From Marthasterias glacialis (Eukaryota > Echinodermata > Asteroidea > Forcipulatida > Asteriidae): a stretch of DNA of 64,000 nt. Positions 41,666-53,700 of the stretch are shown in pieces. The translations under genes were made by a program, and so were the position numbers. Every line of letters begins with the position of its first letter. Within the stretch, counting starts at the first letter, position 1. The notes beneath the pieces were generated by a model. That model made no database searches. It saw nothing but the letters and a program-made list of their open reading frames with translations, and was not told the DNA's origin. The stretch is taken from positions 3,609,884 through 3,673,883 of the forward strand of contig OU452239.1 in the NCBI GenBank assembly GCA_911728455.2. Direction: 5' to 3'.

Positions 41666-43660
41666 AGGCATGCGTTTGATAATAATTAGGGAGATATGGT
41701 TCCCAGATCCCACAATCTTCGCCTATTCTCTGTCGATGTTAGGGTCTGGTATCAACTGAGGGTTACGTGACAAAAAAAGGAGTTTCTCCTTTTCCGAAAC
41801 TATCCGACATGTTCCGAGCTCGTTGTCGCCAACATTCAGACAGTGTCGTTGATGGTCGGACATTTCCAAGCGTGTGTAGAATATTAGCAAAACATTCAAT
41901 CCTTGTTGACGAACGTTGAGACCGTATTAAAAAAATTCGCAAATTATTTAAAAAACTAAGGACGACAAATCCCTTTTACTGCTTTTTTGTTTCCAACAAA
42001 TTCAACACAATGAATGTTCTTGAATGTTATATTGTGCATTTTTACAAACTGTGATTAACCCGGGCTCTGTTTTTTATCCAGTGACATCGTCCAGCGTTAT
42101 AGTGACAAGTAATACATATGTTGCGTCATGATCTATTTTAAACGTGAATGATGTCTCACCTTAGATTTTAACACAAGTCATCAGGGAATCTTTGGTCAGG
42201 GAACCAGACTAATAAGGCCGTTGGCATTAAACAAAAAGGAGCACCCAGCTTCAAATGCCGCCTGAATCTTTTTATTTCCATACAAAAATAGATAATAACC
42301 AAGTACAATAAATCACGTATAATCCTTATTTGTAAGATGACCAAAAGAATTAACATTATTTTAGTCACTTTGATTGAATAATAATTATTATAAAGGGTCG
42401 GTGACATCCTTCTGAACAACAAACCTGAACTATAATTATTTCATTGATTTGTTTCAAGTGTAATTAGTTCGAGTAGTGGATTGATCGTATAACTATTGTG
42501 GGTGCAGGGTCCATCGAGGGTATACGGGGGCGGACTATTTTAGTTAGGAAGTTGAAGTCAAATCAATAATGACGAAAGCATTGTAAACAGGTATATGTTA
42601 CTTGTTTTGTGCTTTAAAACGCGAAAGGAAATCTAGGGATACATTTTTAGTGAAGACGACAAAACCGCAAAAAATACTGCAACCTCTCTCAGTTTCAAGT
42701 TTGGTGCTACCCTCGCCAACTCGCATACAAGTTAATAATTTACAAGTAATAATAATAACATGTACAAAGCGCTCAGAGGAAAAACAAAGAAAGTCTTCAC
42801 AAAAGTGTAGTCTGAGGAGTATACAAGATCATCTTCAGTGCCAGACCCAGCCGTGTAAGCGCAAGAGCGATAGAGCCCATCGCAGCTCGGTAGTTCTTCT
42901 AGCAAAACACCAAAGAAACACAAGCTGGTTCTGATAAAGATTATAGAGCGCCGTAGGCACAAGATGTGGAACTGGCCCTTTATCTACTGTTGGAAAGTGA
43001 AATACGCATGGGCGCCATTTCGGCAAGTGAATGCCTGTGTTTCCCATTGATAGCAATTGTCATTGTCTACACTGGTCCGCACGTATATCAGTGTTGTATA
43101 GAGTCACTTTTCGAATTTAATGGCGTCCAGTGAAATTTCACATTTCAGTCAGAGTTCCCCATCTCTATAATCTTTGGTTAAAAAAAAAAAAATAAAGTAA
43201 AGTAAAATAAAAAATTTGCTCTGCCAAACTCTTGGTGGTGCCACGCAGTGTTTTTGTATCGCGAACAATTTCTTAATCTTCTATTCATTATTCAGCATTG
43301 TCTCTACGGAGCTATTTATTTCACTCATGTGTCACTACTCAAAGCCACAAGTGTTACGGCTGGGATTTGAACTAACGTTCAGCCACAACTCGGCCAACAG
43401 AATTTGAAATGCCCTTATTGTAGAGCGGAAGTGTTCACAGATACTTCTTATTCACTGGTATTGCAATGTGCATTTATTTGCTGTACAAACACATTTGCTG
43501 TGTCGTTTCAACTTTTTAAACCGCTACCCTTTCCCCCCATTTTTAATATTTCATAACTTTACTCTGCATATCTGATCCCTGGCTACACGGCAGTAACCAG
43601 TTGAGTGGCTTCTGACTGGCACCCCTGAACAAAGATATTGACTAATATTGAGACCGCCAA
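41666..43660. other. Gene-free stretch
   Basis: Scanned on both strands without finding a credible exon. It holds only short runs (poly-A at about 43180) and AT-rich DNA. Confidence 0.4.
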
Positions 43661-43663
43661 CAT

Positions 43664-43945
43664 AGGGCTGGATAGCTCAGTTGGTAGAGCGTTGCTACGT
43701 TAAGCCGTTGGTTGCAGGTTCAGGTTGCAGGTTGCAGAGAAGGGGTTCGCCCCGGTGTTCCTGGTTTGATCAGCTTCAGATTGTGCCACAGTACCTTGTA
43801 AACCATTACATGGTGATATGTAAAGGAACAGATCTCATACTTAAGTAACTCCGAATACCTTACTAGAAAAATAATAAGCGTTTTGAGATGCCCATTGGGT
43901 GTGATAAAGCGCAATAAGAACTGCGTATTATTGTTATTATTGTTA
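43664..43945 (+). mobile_element. tRNA-derived SINE
   Basis: The head GGGCTGGATAGCTCAGTTGG then TAGAGCG has a near-canonical A box. The middle is disrupted, with repeated GGTTGCAGGTT and GGTTCAGG in place of a B box. The tail AGAAGGGGTTCGCCCCGGTG then TACCTTGTAAACC matches the SINE at 32690, then GATGCCCATTGGGTGTGATA and TTATTGTTATTATTGTT. Not a working tRNA gene. Confidence 0.8.
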
Positions 43946-44825
43946 AGCTTCAAGCCCCAGTAACCAGGACTACTAGGGAAAATGAATTCAAGGCTGGTGG
44001 TGGCCTGTTGACAGAAGATCTATCTCAAAATATTTTGAGTGTCAGTAGGCCTAAGTCTGAAGTAAATCAAATCATGCAAACCAGTATAGTTATTCCTTTG
44101 AAACTTTATACAATTAATTCATCATACACTATACATATCCTTGATTTCTCAAAATAATCAAAGTAAAACCTCATCCAGCCTGGGCAAAGAATGTCTTGTG
44201 AGGGCGCTATTGTTGATTATTCTCAGCTGCCTCTCACAAGAAAAAGTTAACTAAAAAAATGAATAAATAAAAACAACCTGTTAGCACAAAACACAATGTA
44301 ATGCCCAAATGTCGATTTGGATTTATCGTGTCTTTTTGCTTCTCATTGAGCTATAACAAGAGGGGGGGGGGGTCGCAAAAAACACCTGTCCCCTTGCTGT
44401 AATCTTGTGAAATAGTTCTGGAAGAAAACACCAACTAATGTCCCTTTGGGGTGCTTCTTGCGTACCACAACACGCTTTGTTTCTTCCTTCCTATATGTAA
44501 AGCGAGACAGTTGTTTTCTGGTTTAAGTTCAAGCTAAACCACAGTTCACATCCCAATACTTGTTTTGAAAACACCAAGGGGCAGAGACAGGAATAACACA
44601 AACGAACTGGCCTTCGTGAAAGTAAAGTTAAAAGTTCACCATCCATGGTCTTGGAAGCAACTTGATAGCTGTGACTTTCTAAAAACAGAATCCCTGTAAC
44701 AGCCTTTAGTGGAATCCCAATATAGCTGATGCTCTCCCAAACTCGCTTTTTGCTCTTGATATAGTCTTGTTTCAAGGCAGCATTCACGTGGTACAAAGTT
44801 CACAGTACACCAAGTAGATGGTTTC

Positions 44826-47800
44826 TTATGATTGGTCCATGCAATCCGTAGTTGGTGGGGCGGATAGATGTTGAGGTAGGATATCATTATCACCGGGCTC
44901 ACTTCCAACACTTTCTTGAGGACATCCGGAACATCTCGGATTATTGTAATATGATGGGTGCACCTTTTTCAGAATGTCTTGTCCCTCATTAATCAACATC
45001 TCTTCTCGCCTTCGAAGTTTCTCGTTTGCTTCTTGTAGCCGAACGATCTCCTAAAAGTAGAAAATAGCATACAATCTGGTTCAGGAAATTACATTTACAG
45101 GTCTATGGTAGGGTTAATAAATAACAATAATGAAATCAAGTAGCACATGTAGTTTAAGTTTCATTTTCGATACCAGTACAAAGTTTTTTTCAGTTTTAAA
45201 ACGATTACCTTTTCATTATGTTCATCCTCTTCTTTCTTCCGCTGTCTACTTCGAGCTGAGGACTCTCTGTTCTTGTCTCGCTTTATTTCATTTTTCAGTT
45301 TCTAGAGAGTAAGAAACAAGTTCAAAAGGACTTTAATCTCTGGTGAGCTGTAGCAAAGAGAACCAGTGTCACTACTCGACGTTTCGATCAGTATGTTCTA
45401 AACATCTTCGGGAGAAAATGATGATCAAGCTTTAAAAAAAAAAAAATGAGTAGAGATGGCGGGAAACACCCGACAGTGACGGACATTATGGATGATTGAC
45501 TCTTATGCATCACACATTGACAAAAAGGATTTTATGTTCTTGTCATGCAATGTATGGATATCCGCTCCGGATATGTTTCAATAAATCACATGTGACTCCG
45601 ATTCATTTTCATTACAAGAAAGTTAAACCGTACGCCAAAGTAATTTGACATAAAACAAAAATGTTTTCTTTAGATTATTGGAATAAGGTGAATATTATCA
45701 ACGAATAAAATCGTCCCCACGTATCACAGATCTGGTACTTGTGTAAAGAGAAGATGAGATCACCATTAGGCCTGGAATTACACGGAGGCCACGGAGGCCA
45801 TGGCCTCTGCTGTTCAGGGCCCAATGTCACGGCTCTGTTTACCGCAGAATTCTGCGCTTATGCCCTGCCACGGCCCATAGCGCTTTATACAGGGCGCCGT
45901 AAGCGCACAATTCTTTGGTAACTAGCGCCATGAAATTGGGCCCAGTAGTCCATTTCACCAAACACTTCTTTATAACTTAGGAATCATCCTAACTTTAAGA
46001 TGCATAGTGATTTGTATTGTGACATCACACTTTCCTTAGCAATTAAGATTGATTCATACATTTACTCATCTTAAGATTGATTTTAGCGCTTCGTGAAATC
46101 GAGCCCTAGTCTTGGCCGTTGTGCCCCTTCGGAGTTTCCCATACACTTGCCCTTTGCAAAATGAAAATCGCCTCACCCTCTCAAAGATGAAACTCCGGGC
46201 CTACACTATGATGATTAATACTTGAGTTCATTTTTAGGACTACCTGAAGTGGCACAAAGAAAGCTTTCTTAAATAGACCGTATGTTTGACAGCAAGAGGG
46301 CGCATTACTAATTTCATTTTGAAAGTACAAAAATATTTCAAAACATTAAAAATCCAAATTTTCCAAGCAAATATCTTACGCTGATTACATTGTAAAACTG
46401 TCAATAAAAAAACCCTCAAATGTTGTATATAAAATGCTTTATTTGAAGCCTAATTGCATCTGGTTTACCACACTAATTCTACGCTTTGACCCCCACTTTA
46501 CCCCAAAGGGGGCACTCCTGCGCATGTGCATAAATCTACACTGCGTGTGATGTGTGATGTGTTGTCTTTAATTAGCCGTTGAGAAAGACTCTGCTATAGG
46601 TCGGCACTTTAGACCATTACCAACTTTAAAAACATCTTCAGGTGCATCCTTTTGTGGATAAAACCACACCCACCTTGAATAGTTCCAACTTCCCCGAGTC
46701 CTCAACACTGAGACAGGAAACCTTAACTTAAAGGATCTTTGATTGGAATAATGTTATCTATCGATACTGAAAGTATAAAAGTTTATTGCTTGCGGTTTCC
46801 GTTGGCAAGTAATACAAACTGAGAGTATTGTTGAATATAGTTAAAACCCCAAACTTCCAAGGTGTCCTGGCCATTCAAAGTTTGTCCCGAAATTTGTCAA
46901 TAATGAGGGCCTATATACCATCGCGGACAATGTGAGCATTTTGTGGTGTGGGGTGGGGTGGGGGTTTCGGGGGGGGGGGGGGTCGGGAACGTGATGTGAG
47001 TTTGAATCATTTGATGGTGATAAGAAGGGTACGAAAAACTGTGAGCAGAAAATGTGTATTTTGCGTAATGCAACAAGGGAACCATGCAGTTAAGGGAAAT
47101 ATACAATTCGTTATACTCTAGTTGGTAACCTTTTTCTGCTAAGCTATAGATTTGTTTGTGATTAACTACTTTTAACGATAATACGCCAAAAATTGAGCTC
47201 ATCAGGTTTGCGGATCAGTTGACCTCCTTATAGGCTCAGTTGACCTTAGAGGTTCAGTTGACCTCCTTATAGGCTCAGTTGACCTCCTTAGAGATCCAGT
47301 TGACCTCCTTATAGGCTCAGTTGACCTTAGAGGTTCAGTTGACCTCCTTATAGGCTCAGTTGACCTTAGAGGTTCAGTTGACCTCCTTAGAGGTTCAGTT
47401 GACCTCCTTAAAGGTTCAGTTGACCTCCTTAGAGATCCAGTTGACCTCCTTTAGAAGTTCAGTTGACCTCCTGAGAGGTTCAGTTGACCTCCTTAGAGGT
47501 TCAGTTGACCTCCTTAGAGATCCAGTTGACCTCCTTTAGAAGTTCAGTTGACCTCCTTAGAGGTTCAGTTGACCTCCTTAGAGGTTCAGTTGACCTCCTT
47601 AAAGGTTCAGTTGACCTCCTTAGAGATCCAGTTGACCTCCTTTAGAAGTTCAGTTGACCTCCTGAGAGGTTCAGTTGACCTCCTTAGAGGTTCAGTTGAC
47701 CTCCTTAGAGGTTCAGTTGACCTCAGAGGTTCTGAACCTCTGTGGAGGTCAAGTGAACATTTAAGGAGGTCAACTGAACATCCAAGGAGATAAACGGAAC

Positions 47801-49183
47801 ATCTAAGGAGGTCAACTGAATCGTCCAGTTGACCTTTAGAGGTCCAGTTGACCTTGAGCAGTTCAGACCACCAAGACTACGGAGACGAGATTGGCTGGTA
47901 TTGTCATGGCGATCAATTTTAATTGCTTGCCAAAATCAACGTCAATAGCCATACAATTACTAATTGGGTCAATGATGGTGCTAACTAAAGTATATGCCCC
48001 ACGTGCATTACGCGACAAACTTCCCAGACCTTCCAGTTCCACACACCACATCGAGCGCCGGGAAAAACCCCCGATCGATATCCTGTGTTGTGGATCTGTT
48101 CATCCTTGTGTAGCAGTTTTGCGCTGACTTTATATTGTTGAGTATAGTGAAGGAAATAATTATGACGATTATGTCTAACATTAATTTGTGTGCGCTTCCT
48201 CATTGTTATTTGCTACCCAGGTACTTTAACATTGATTTAGTGTTATCAAAACTGCCTGAAAAACCTGCAGTACCCCCCCCCCCACTAAATGCACATGACT
48301 GATATGGTCGAAAAACATTGACGTTGTCCCTTTTCACAAACTTGCTATACAGCACAAACCTCCAGAGCTAGTTTCATGTTGGATGTTATGCAGTGCGCAC
48401 GACAATCTTTGCCCACGGCACAGTCGTTCGAATTAAATGAAACAACTTTTCAAAATAACGTAGTCACTCATCTTGACACAGGCTTCTTAAATCCTTTCTG
48501 TATGCCCAAATGAAGGAGTTGAGAAGATGTGTGGAGATGTAAATGATGTACTAAAATCGCGGAGTTAAAGCCTATAGTGATGTATTGCAACTTTACAATT
48601 TAAAGGAACACGTTTCTTTTGGATTGGAAACTTTGGGGCTCGAAAAAATGTTATTAAATGCATAAAAGATATTTTTATTATATAATTCACATAAACATCC
48701 CTAAGTGTGTGGTTTTTGTTTTTGTCGACAGAACACGGTCCGATATTTTGTAGAACCATTAATGTTTGACAAATGTTCCACAAAATGGCAGACCGTATGG
48801 TCCCCCCCCCCCCCTATGTAGAGTGTGGTTCAGCTGGTTATATTTCTGAAAGGCAATTTTTATTTTTTTAAAATCACTACTCACTAGTTACAACACACTT
48901 ACAACTTATTGCATGAACAGCTCTTACAAAGGATAAGGAGCAATTCCAATTAGCCAACGCACCCCTTTAATTTTTACACATGGGTACTTCCACGTAAAAC
49001 CAACATTAAACCATTGCGTGATGTAATGTTTTGTTGATTTACCCATGAATGACAAACAAATAATACCTTTTGTTGTTCCTGTGAGTTGGGTTGTGTGGGC
49101 TCCATCATAGTCAGAACCCCGCCTCCACCACCTCGCATTACCCTGCTGTGCGTCACAACTAGACCAGATACCATGAGCGCCAT
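44826..49183 (-). CDS. Small bZIP transcription factor, C/EBP-CHOP-ATF4-like, 3 coding exons
   Basis: - strand coding exons: 49183-49067 (39 codons), 45301-45209 (31 codons), 45050-44826 (74 codons plus TAA). All are phase 0 with GT-AG junctions, giving about 144 aa. The second exon is a basic region, KRDKNRESSARSRQRKKEE, with the bZIP signature N-x-x-S-A-x-x-S-R. The third starts a leucine zipper: EIVRLQEANEKLRRREEML with Leu every seven residues, then an Ile. A Ser/Pro/Asn-rich tail ending TTDCMDQS follows. The N-terminus has a Gly run and PTQPNSQEQQ. The basic region plus the spacing HNEKEIVRLQEANE recalls C/EBP, CHOP and ATF4 members, but I cannot name the orthologue. An in-frame TGA four codons before ATG 49183 supports that start. 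The exon begins at acceptor TTTTTCAG (49311-49312). Confidence 0.75.
45375..45480 (-). mobile_element. Decayed copy of the hammerhead-like repeat
   Basis: The + strand reads CTACTCGACGTTTCGATCAG then TATGTTCTAAACATCTTCGGGAG, parallel to 24518-24556, but stem II no longer pairs and the core is CCGAAGA. GGCGGGAA follows in both copies at a similar distance. It lies about 70 bases upstream of the bZIP basic-region exon acceptor. Confidence 0.55.
45817..45943. mobile_element. Foldback MITE, GGGCCCAATTTCAT family, short variant
   Basis: GGGCCCAATGTCACGGCTCT at the left and AGCGCCATGAAATTGGGCCC at the right. The interior differs from the longer copies. A related end (GCGCTTCGTGAAATCGAGCCC) follows at about 46085-46106. 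Confidence 0.7.
47200..47850. repeat. GGTTCAGTTGACCTCC minisatellite with an internal strand switch
   Basis: About 27 units of 19-21 bp (GGTTCAGTTGACCTCCTTA) run from 47205 to about 47735. The sequence then switches to the reverse complement (AAGGAGGTCAACTGAACAT) for four units, and returns to the forward unit at about 47826. Higher-order blocks repeat (GAGATCCAGTTGACCTCCTTTAGAAG, three times). It lies in the bZIP gene intron. Confidence 0.95.
48715..48810. repeat. Short hairpin repeat, inverse of 7200-7275, ending in poly-C
   Basis: GAACACGGTCCGATATTTTG then TAGAACCATTAATG and ACAAAATGGCAGACCGTATG mirror the element at 7.2 kb. A C-run follows. Confidence 0.6.
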
Positions 49184-52100
49184 GTGGACACCGTCTCAAC
49201 AAGAACCTCAAAACCGGCAATGAACGACGACTCTTCAACAGTAAACAGTGAATACAACTCAAGACTCAAGAGTGGGGAATTCCAGGCCAACTCGCCGCTG
49301 TCATGCGTGCCTGAAAAATGACAACATAAATTATGTTGATGATGGGTAAGCTCCACTAATATAAAATCGAAAATGCACATGCCACTATTTATCAAACTAA
49401 AACAAGTAATAAACAAAATAAAATCGGTTAATTATTGATTTTATGATAAAAACGAAACCAATCAATGGTAATTATTCGGCACCTCATTCCCAAAGTTATT
49501 TGATCATATCTTTTCTGTCTTCCGAAATCCCCTTTCCCTCTTTCAGTTTTGTTTGTTTTCGGAAAACTACACCCGGGTGCCCTTCCACAAAATTCCACTA
49601 TTCATCCACAAAATTTGGAAGCCCTCATAAATATTGCAAAAAAACAACAACAAATGCAACGGTCGTAAACAAACAAACAGTGGCATCATTGAAGTTATTG
49701 ATGCGGTTCATCTTTAATTAAACGGGAATTCCCCACTTTCTCGTCCAGTGGAAATCCCCGCTCTCCACAGGCAGAGGCCCAACAAACAAAATTGTGTTTG
49801 GCGTAAGGGTGACCTAGACATTAGGGTCCGTAGGTCGGATTTTTGTCTCAGCTTAAGTATACGCTTTTGGTAAACCAGATGTTATGGCAAAAAAATTTCA
49901 CACATAATAACACGAGAGCTGCTGCATATTTCCGATTTTTATGATACATAATGAAAATAACCTTAGTGGTGACAAACGTTCACACGCCTACAGGCTTTTT
50001 TGTGTGTAATTTAAACAAAAAGAAATCGTTTTTAAAATAACATATTAAATAAGACACAGAAGTAGTTTTCGTCTCAGTGAGACGAAAACGCTGCCTAATA
50101 TGAGTAGAAAAATTATATGTGTCTTGATCTTTTTACCGTTTTCTCGCATACGAAACAACGAAATGAGGTGACATTGTCACAGGTTGGTTTTATTACAAAT
50201 ATCTTGATTTGTGCAAAGAATGGAAGCATTTACAGTCAGTTTTACAATGTTGAGCTGGGGCTTAATAAAAAGGGGGGAAACAGAAGAAGTAAAAAAAGAT
50301 CGGCTCCTTTTTTCGCGTCGACCAGGTAACGCCAAACATACTTTTCTTTTTTAAGGCCAAATTACTATTGTCTGCAGTTTACATCGAAAATTGGCTGTGT
50401 GAGAGACGTTGAGGTCAGGGACGGTTACTTCATGCGGGTAGACCTCGGTAATGCTGGTTGCGAGGGTGGGCCTTTGACCTTTATTTGGTAACATGGAAAC
50501 GAAGGATAATAAGAACAAACAAAAAGGGATACTCCACAAGGAATTTGGAGTACATAGTCTATAAGACGATGTGCAGAGACCAAGGGGAAAATAATGTCAA
50601 TATCAATAGGGATATATAGTATTGAGAATGTGTGGGGGCATAAAGTATCTCGAACCCATACTGGAAACACATCAGGTCCTTAGCAGCTAGGAAAACGTAA
50701 CGAGACATGACGGTAATGTGTTATTCCGCTGTGCATTATAGCTGTGGACTACATGTATAATATATATACACACACAGCAACATGCATGATGGATGGACGG
50801 GGATTCCCCACATCTGAGATCGATCAATCTGAGCTGCACAGTGATACGCGTATTACAGCCTCCCACAAGGGAATTCCCTCATTAACATAATACATGTAGC
50901 TTAAGCAGCCATTGTATACAAGGCTACTTTCAGGGAATAACCATGCAAGAAATATCACACTCTTAAAACTGAAGAGTTGATTCCAACACTTACATGTGTG
51001 CGGTCAGTGACTACACTTTGAAAGTGTGAAATCCAACATTCTAAATTAATGTTAAATCCAGCATGTAAAACGTTTAATCTTGCTTTTAAACTGTTAATGC
51101 AACATTTAAAGTGCTGATTCGACAATTTCAACGAAAACTAATTGAAAATGTTGAATTAACTCTTAAACTGTTGAATTCAACTCTTTGGCGTTTGATTTGA
51201 CATTTTAAAATGCTGGATTTAACATTAACAATGTTGGATTTAACACTTTCAAAGTGTAGTCACTGACCGCACACATGTAAGTGTTGGATTCAACACTTCA
51301 GTTTTATGATGAGTGCATAATTTATGTTTTATTTGTCTATGTATGTTTTTCTCTTTTCAAAACAAAGGATTCGAATTCGGCTCCGGCTTCGGGCTTAATA
51401 ATTCTCGCCAACTTGAAGCTCCGTTTGAAAAGTGCACGTTTTCAATATGACTGACGGAGCCACAGCCAAAGCCAAAGCCAAAGCCGTGGATACAAAAAGG
51501 TCTCTAATGTACTTCCAACAGCTGGCTGTACACGGGGGGTGGAGACCACAGACAACAATGGGACAAATGGACGCATTAAAGTACGCGATTTTATTTCCTA
51601 CAGACAAAAACTCGGCCTCCCAAAAATACATGTCATTTTCCAGCCGTGGGTTTTACCGACGATCTAACCGGTGCTGGGTGTTTGGGGGTGGGGTGGGGTG
51701 GAGTTGGGGGGGGGGGGGGGTTGTCCGCCTGGGCGCTTAAACAGTCGGGGGTCAGTAGACAAACTGGTTATGACATATAATTGAAATAAAAACAATCGAT
51801 GCTCTTTGACTCCGGAATGTCTGCTCGCGTATGGACGGAACTGTTTTTAATTTTGATACTGAACAAAATCCGGAGCCCATAAACGGCTTTGCCGTCCATT
51901 TGAGTTGTGCGCATGCAGCCATAAATGGGCTTTTTCGGGGGGGGGGCGTTAGAGGGGTGAGGCTGAAGGGGGCGGTGTCAAGAGAGATCTGGTTTTCAAT
52001 GTATCCAAAACGTTAACTGCATACCGGATTAAAACATTCATAAACTTTATAAGGAGATTTTTCTTTCTTTTTTGTGGAAAAGTTTCACTATAATAAATCA

Positions 52101-53582
52101 AAATCAAAAGATATTCAAGTGATGACATAGAGGGCTCACTACAAGCACAGAACCAAAGTCGATCTATTTACAACTCAGTTTCAGTATACAGGTGTCTACG
52201 TGCCCACCTCCCCCTCCCCAGCGCCCCCACCCTGGAGTGCCATCATCATGGTATAGTGTGGCTGAGAGTGCAATGTCCTGCAATTAATTGTATCAAGCAG
52301 TACTTAAGAACATGGTATTTAATATAGCAGGCTGCATGCCAGCACCCCCCCCCAAAAAAACAAACAAACAAACAAACAAACAAACAAACAAACAACCCAA
52401 TAAACAAACAAACAAAAATTAAGGAACATATTAACAACGAAGTTTTACTGGTATTGTGCGTGTGTGATACTTGTAGTGCCAGCCAAAACCGAGGACTTAA
52501 AACAAAAGGGACAACAGCTCCATGATTGCTATCACAAAGGAAAACAATGGGGTCCACGTTTGTCAGGACAAAGAGTTGAACAAAGGAGGGTCCACGATTG
52601 GAGGTCATCACACGTGTGTGTGTGAGTTTATTTAGGCATTCAAACCGGGGACTTATAACAAAAGATCTAGAGGACAATAGGGTCCCCGGTTGGAAAAGGT
52701 CCCCAGTTGGAAATCGTGTTCAAAACCAATGGGAGCTGTTGCTAAAAAGTTAAAGTACAAACAAAAGAGGGACAATAGGAGGTCCCCGATTGGAGGTAAA
52801 TACACACTTGTGTGTGTGTGTGTGTGTATCGGTGGGGTGGGAGGGGAAAGTAGTGGGGGTCGGGAGCATTCCCCCCCACTTCCATGGGTTCAAGATTTAC
52901 ATTTATACGTAGATGTACCCGCAAATTGTACTAGTATACTATAGTTATAGTTTCCTATTAAGATTTACATTTGTTAAAATACCGGAGTTCACTTTGACCA
53001 AAACTCTTAAGCGTTGTTAAAATTATCAACGCTCCGGTAACCTTTTCTTAATTAACACAAAACAAAAGGTACCAATAATTATTATCATTATGTCGTTTAT
53101 TGTTCCAGAGAAAGGACTTTGTAAAGCTCTTTTGTTCTGCTTCATCAGGTACAAAATCTGGCCCTGTGCAAAAATAAAATTGTTACAGCTAGTGAATGTA
53201 ACAATAAACAGACAATTTTTAGTACGAGAGGCTTTTTTATATGAGCTTTAAACTAGTACCAACTGTACGTTTGACATACCAAGAGTGAGAAAACTGTCCT
53301 CCAATACTCAGCACTTATTTTGATCTGCCCAATCAAAATAAGGAACTATATTATAAACGTTGGTTTCACTAAAAAAGTGACCACTGAATTTTATTAAACT
53401 CTCACAGGTTGCTTAAATTGTGCGTTTTGACAACTAGAGAATTGGGAATGAAATTTAACTCTTAAAAAACATAACTAATAACAACACTTAAAAATATTAA
53501 TAACACAAACTACAAACATAAATAAAAAATAAACAAATGAACATAGCAAAAATATGGTCTTACCTTGAACGAAGGTGGACAT
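49159..53582 (-). CDS. Candidate upstream ORF overlapping the bZIP start (56 codons)
   Basis: In the 5' exon of the bZIP gene (49310-49067) a second frame is open from the acceptor to a TAG at 49159-49161, past the bZIP ATG at 49183. If the strong donor at 53564 (GTTCAAG|GTAAGACC) is the preceding exon, an ATG at 53582 opens this frame, giving MSTFVQ joined to GTHDSGELAWNS and continuing acidic and hydrophobic, 56 aa in all. An overlapping, out-of-frame upstream ORF is the arrangement known from ATF4. The alternative is that this frame is the real N-terminal activation domain, joined to the bZIP by another splice. Neither can be settled without transcripts. Confidence 0.4.
50130..50275 (+). 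repeat. Dispersed repeat, copy 1 (second at 56255)
   Basis: CACAGGTTGGTTTTATTACA, ATCTTGATTTGTGCAAAGAA and TGGAAGCATTTACNGTCAG are shared with 56255-56370 in the same orientation. The stretch resembles a repeat's 3' part; the second copy runs into AATTC repeats. Confidence 0.75.
50957..51310. mobile_element. Foldback MITE with 70 bp inverted ends
   Basis: The left AACACTTACATGTGTGCGGT then CAGTGACTACACTTTGAAAG is matched in reverse at 51246-51285, extending outward to AAAACTGAAG. The interior is a degenerate series of TGTTGGATTTAACA-type motifs. It resembles the GAGTGAAA-rich MITE at 11038 in plan but not in sequence. Confidence 0.85.
52470..52870. repeat. Imperfect repeats with GGTCCCCGNTTGGA and GT microsatellite
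   Basis: GGTCCACGATTGGAGGT, GGTCCCCGGTTGGA, GGTCCCCAGTTGGA and GGTCCCCGATTGGAGGTAAA recur, with AACAAAAG and GGGACAA between. Two copies are followed by CACACGTGTGTGTG-like runs. A CAAA microsatellite lies just before (about 52365-52415). Confidence 0.7.
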
Positions 53583-53700
53583 CGCAACAATAAAAAAAAA
53601 AAACACTTTCCCGAAAATGAAATGTTTATTTTAAATTAAACTTTCTGTGACATCAATCTGACCCCTAGACTCAAGACAACACAACACCATGGCGTCTTAA
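53564..53700 (-). other. Candidate first exon of the bZIP gene
   Basis: - strand donor GTTCAAG|GTAAGACC with the exon ending at 53564, about 4.2 kb upstream of the acceptor at 49311. It contains ATGTCCACC at 53582, which opens the overlapping upstream frame. The 5' boundary is not known, and no transcript evidence is available. Confidence 0.35.

Noticed and set aside
43664..43740. tRNA gene suggested by GGATAGCTCAGTTGGTAGAG
   Set aside because: The A box is good, but the anticodon arm and B box are disrupted by GGTTGCAGGTT repeats, and the downstream tail matches the SINE at 32690. It is a SINE.
47548..47793. Coiled-coil-like protein with LTSLEVQ heptads
   Set aside because: The heptads come from reading a 21 bp minisatellite in frame. 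The frame breaks where the array inverts, and it lies in an intron of the bZIP gene.
51432..51740. Frame with AKAKAKA and later Gly-rich tail
   Set aside because: The start is a GCCAAA repeat and the end a G-run. The middle has no known domain and no flanking exon.
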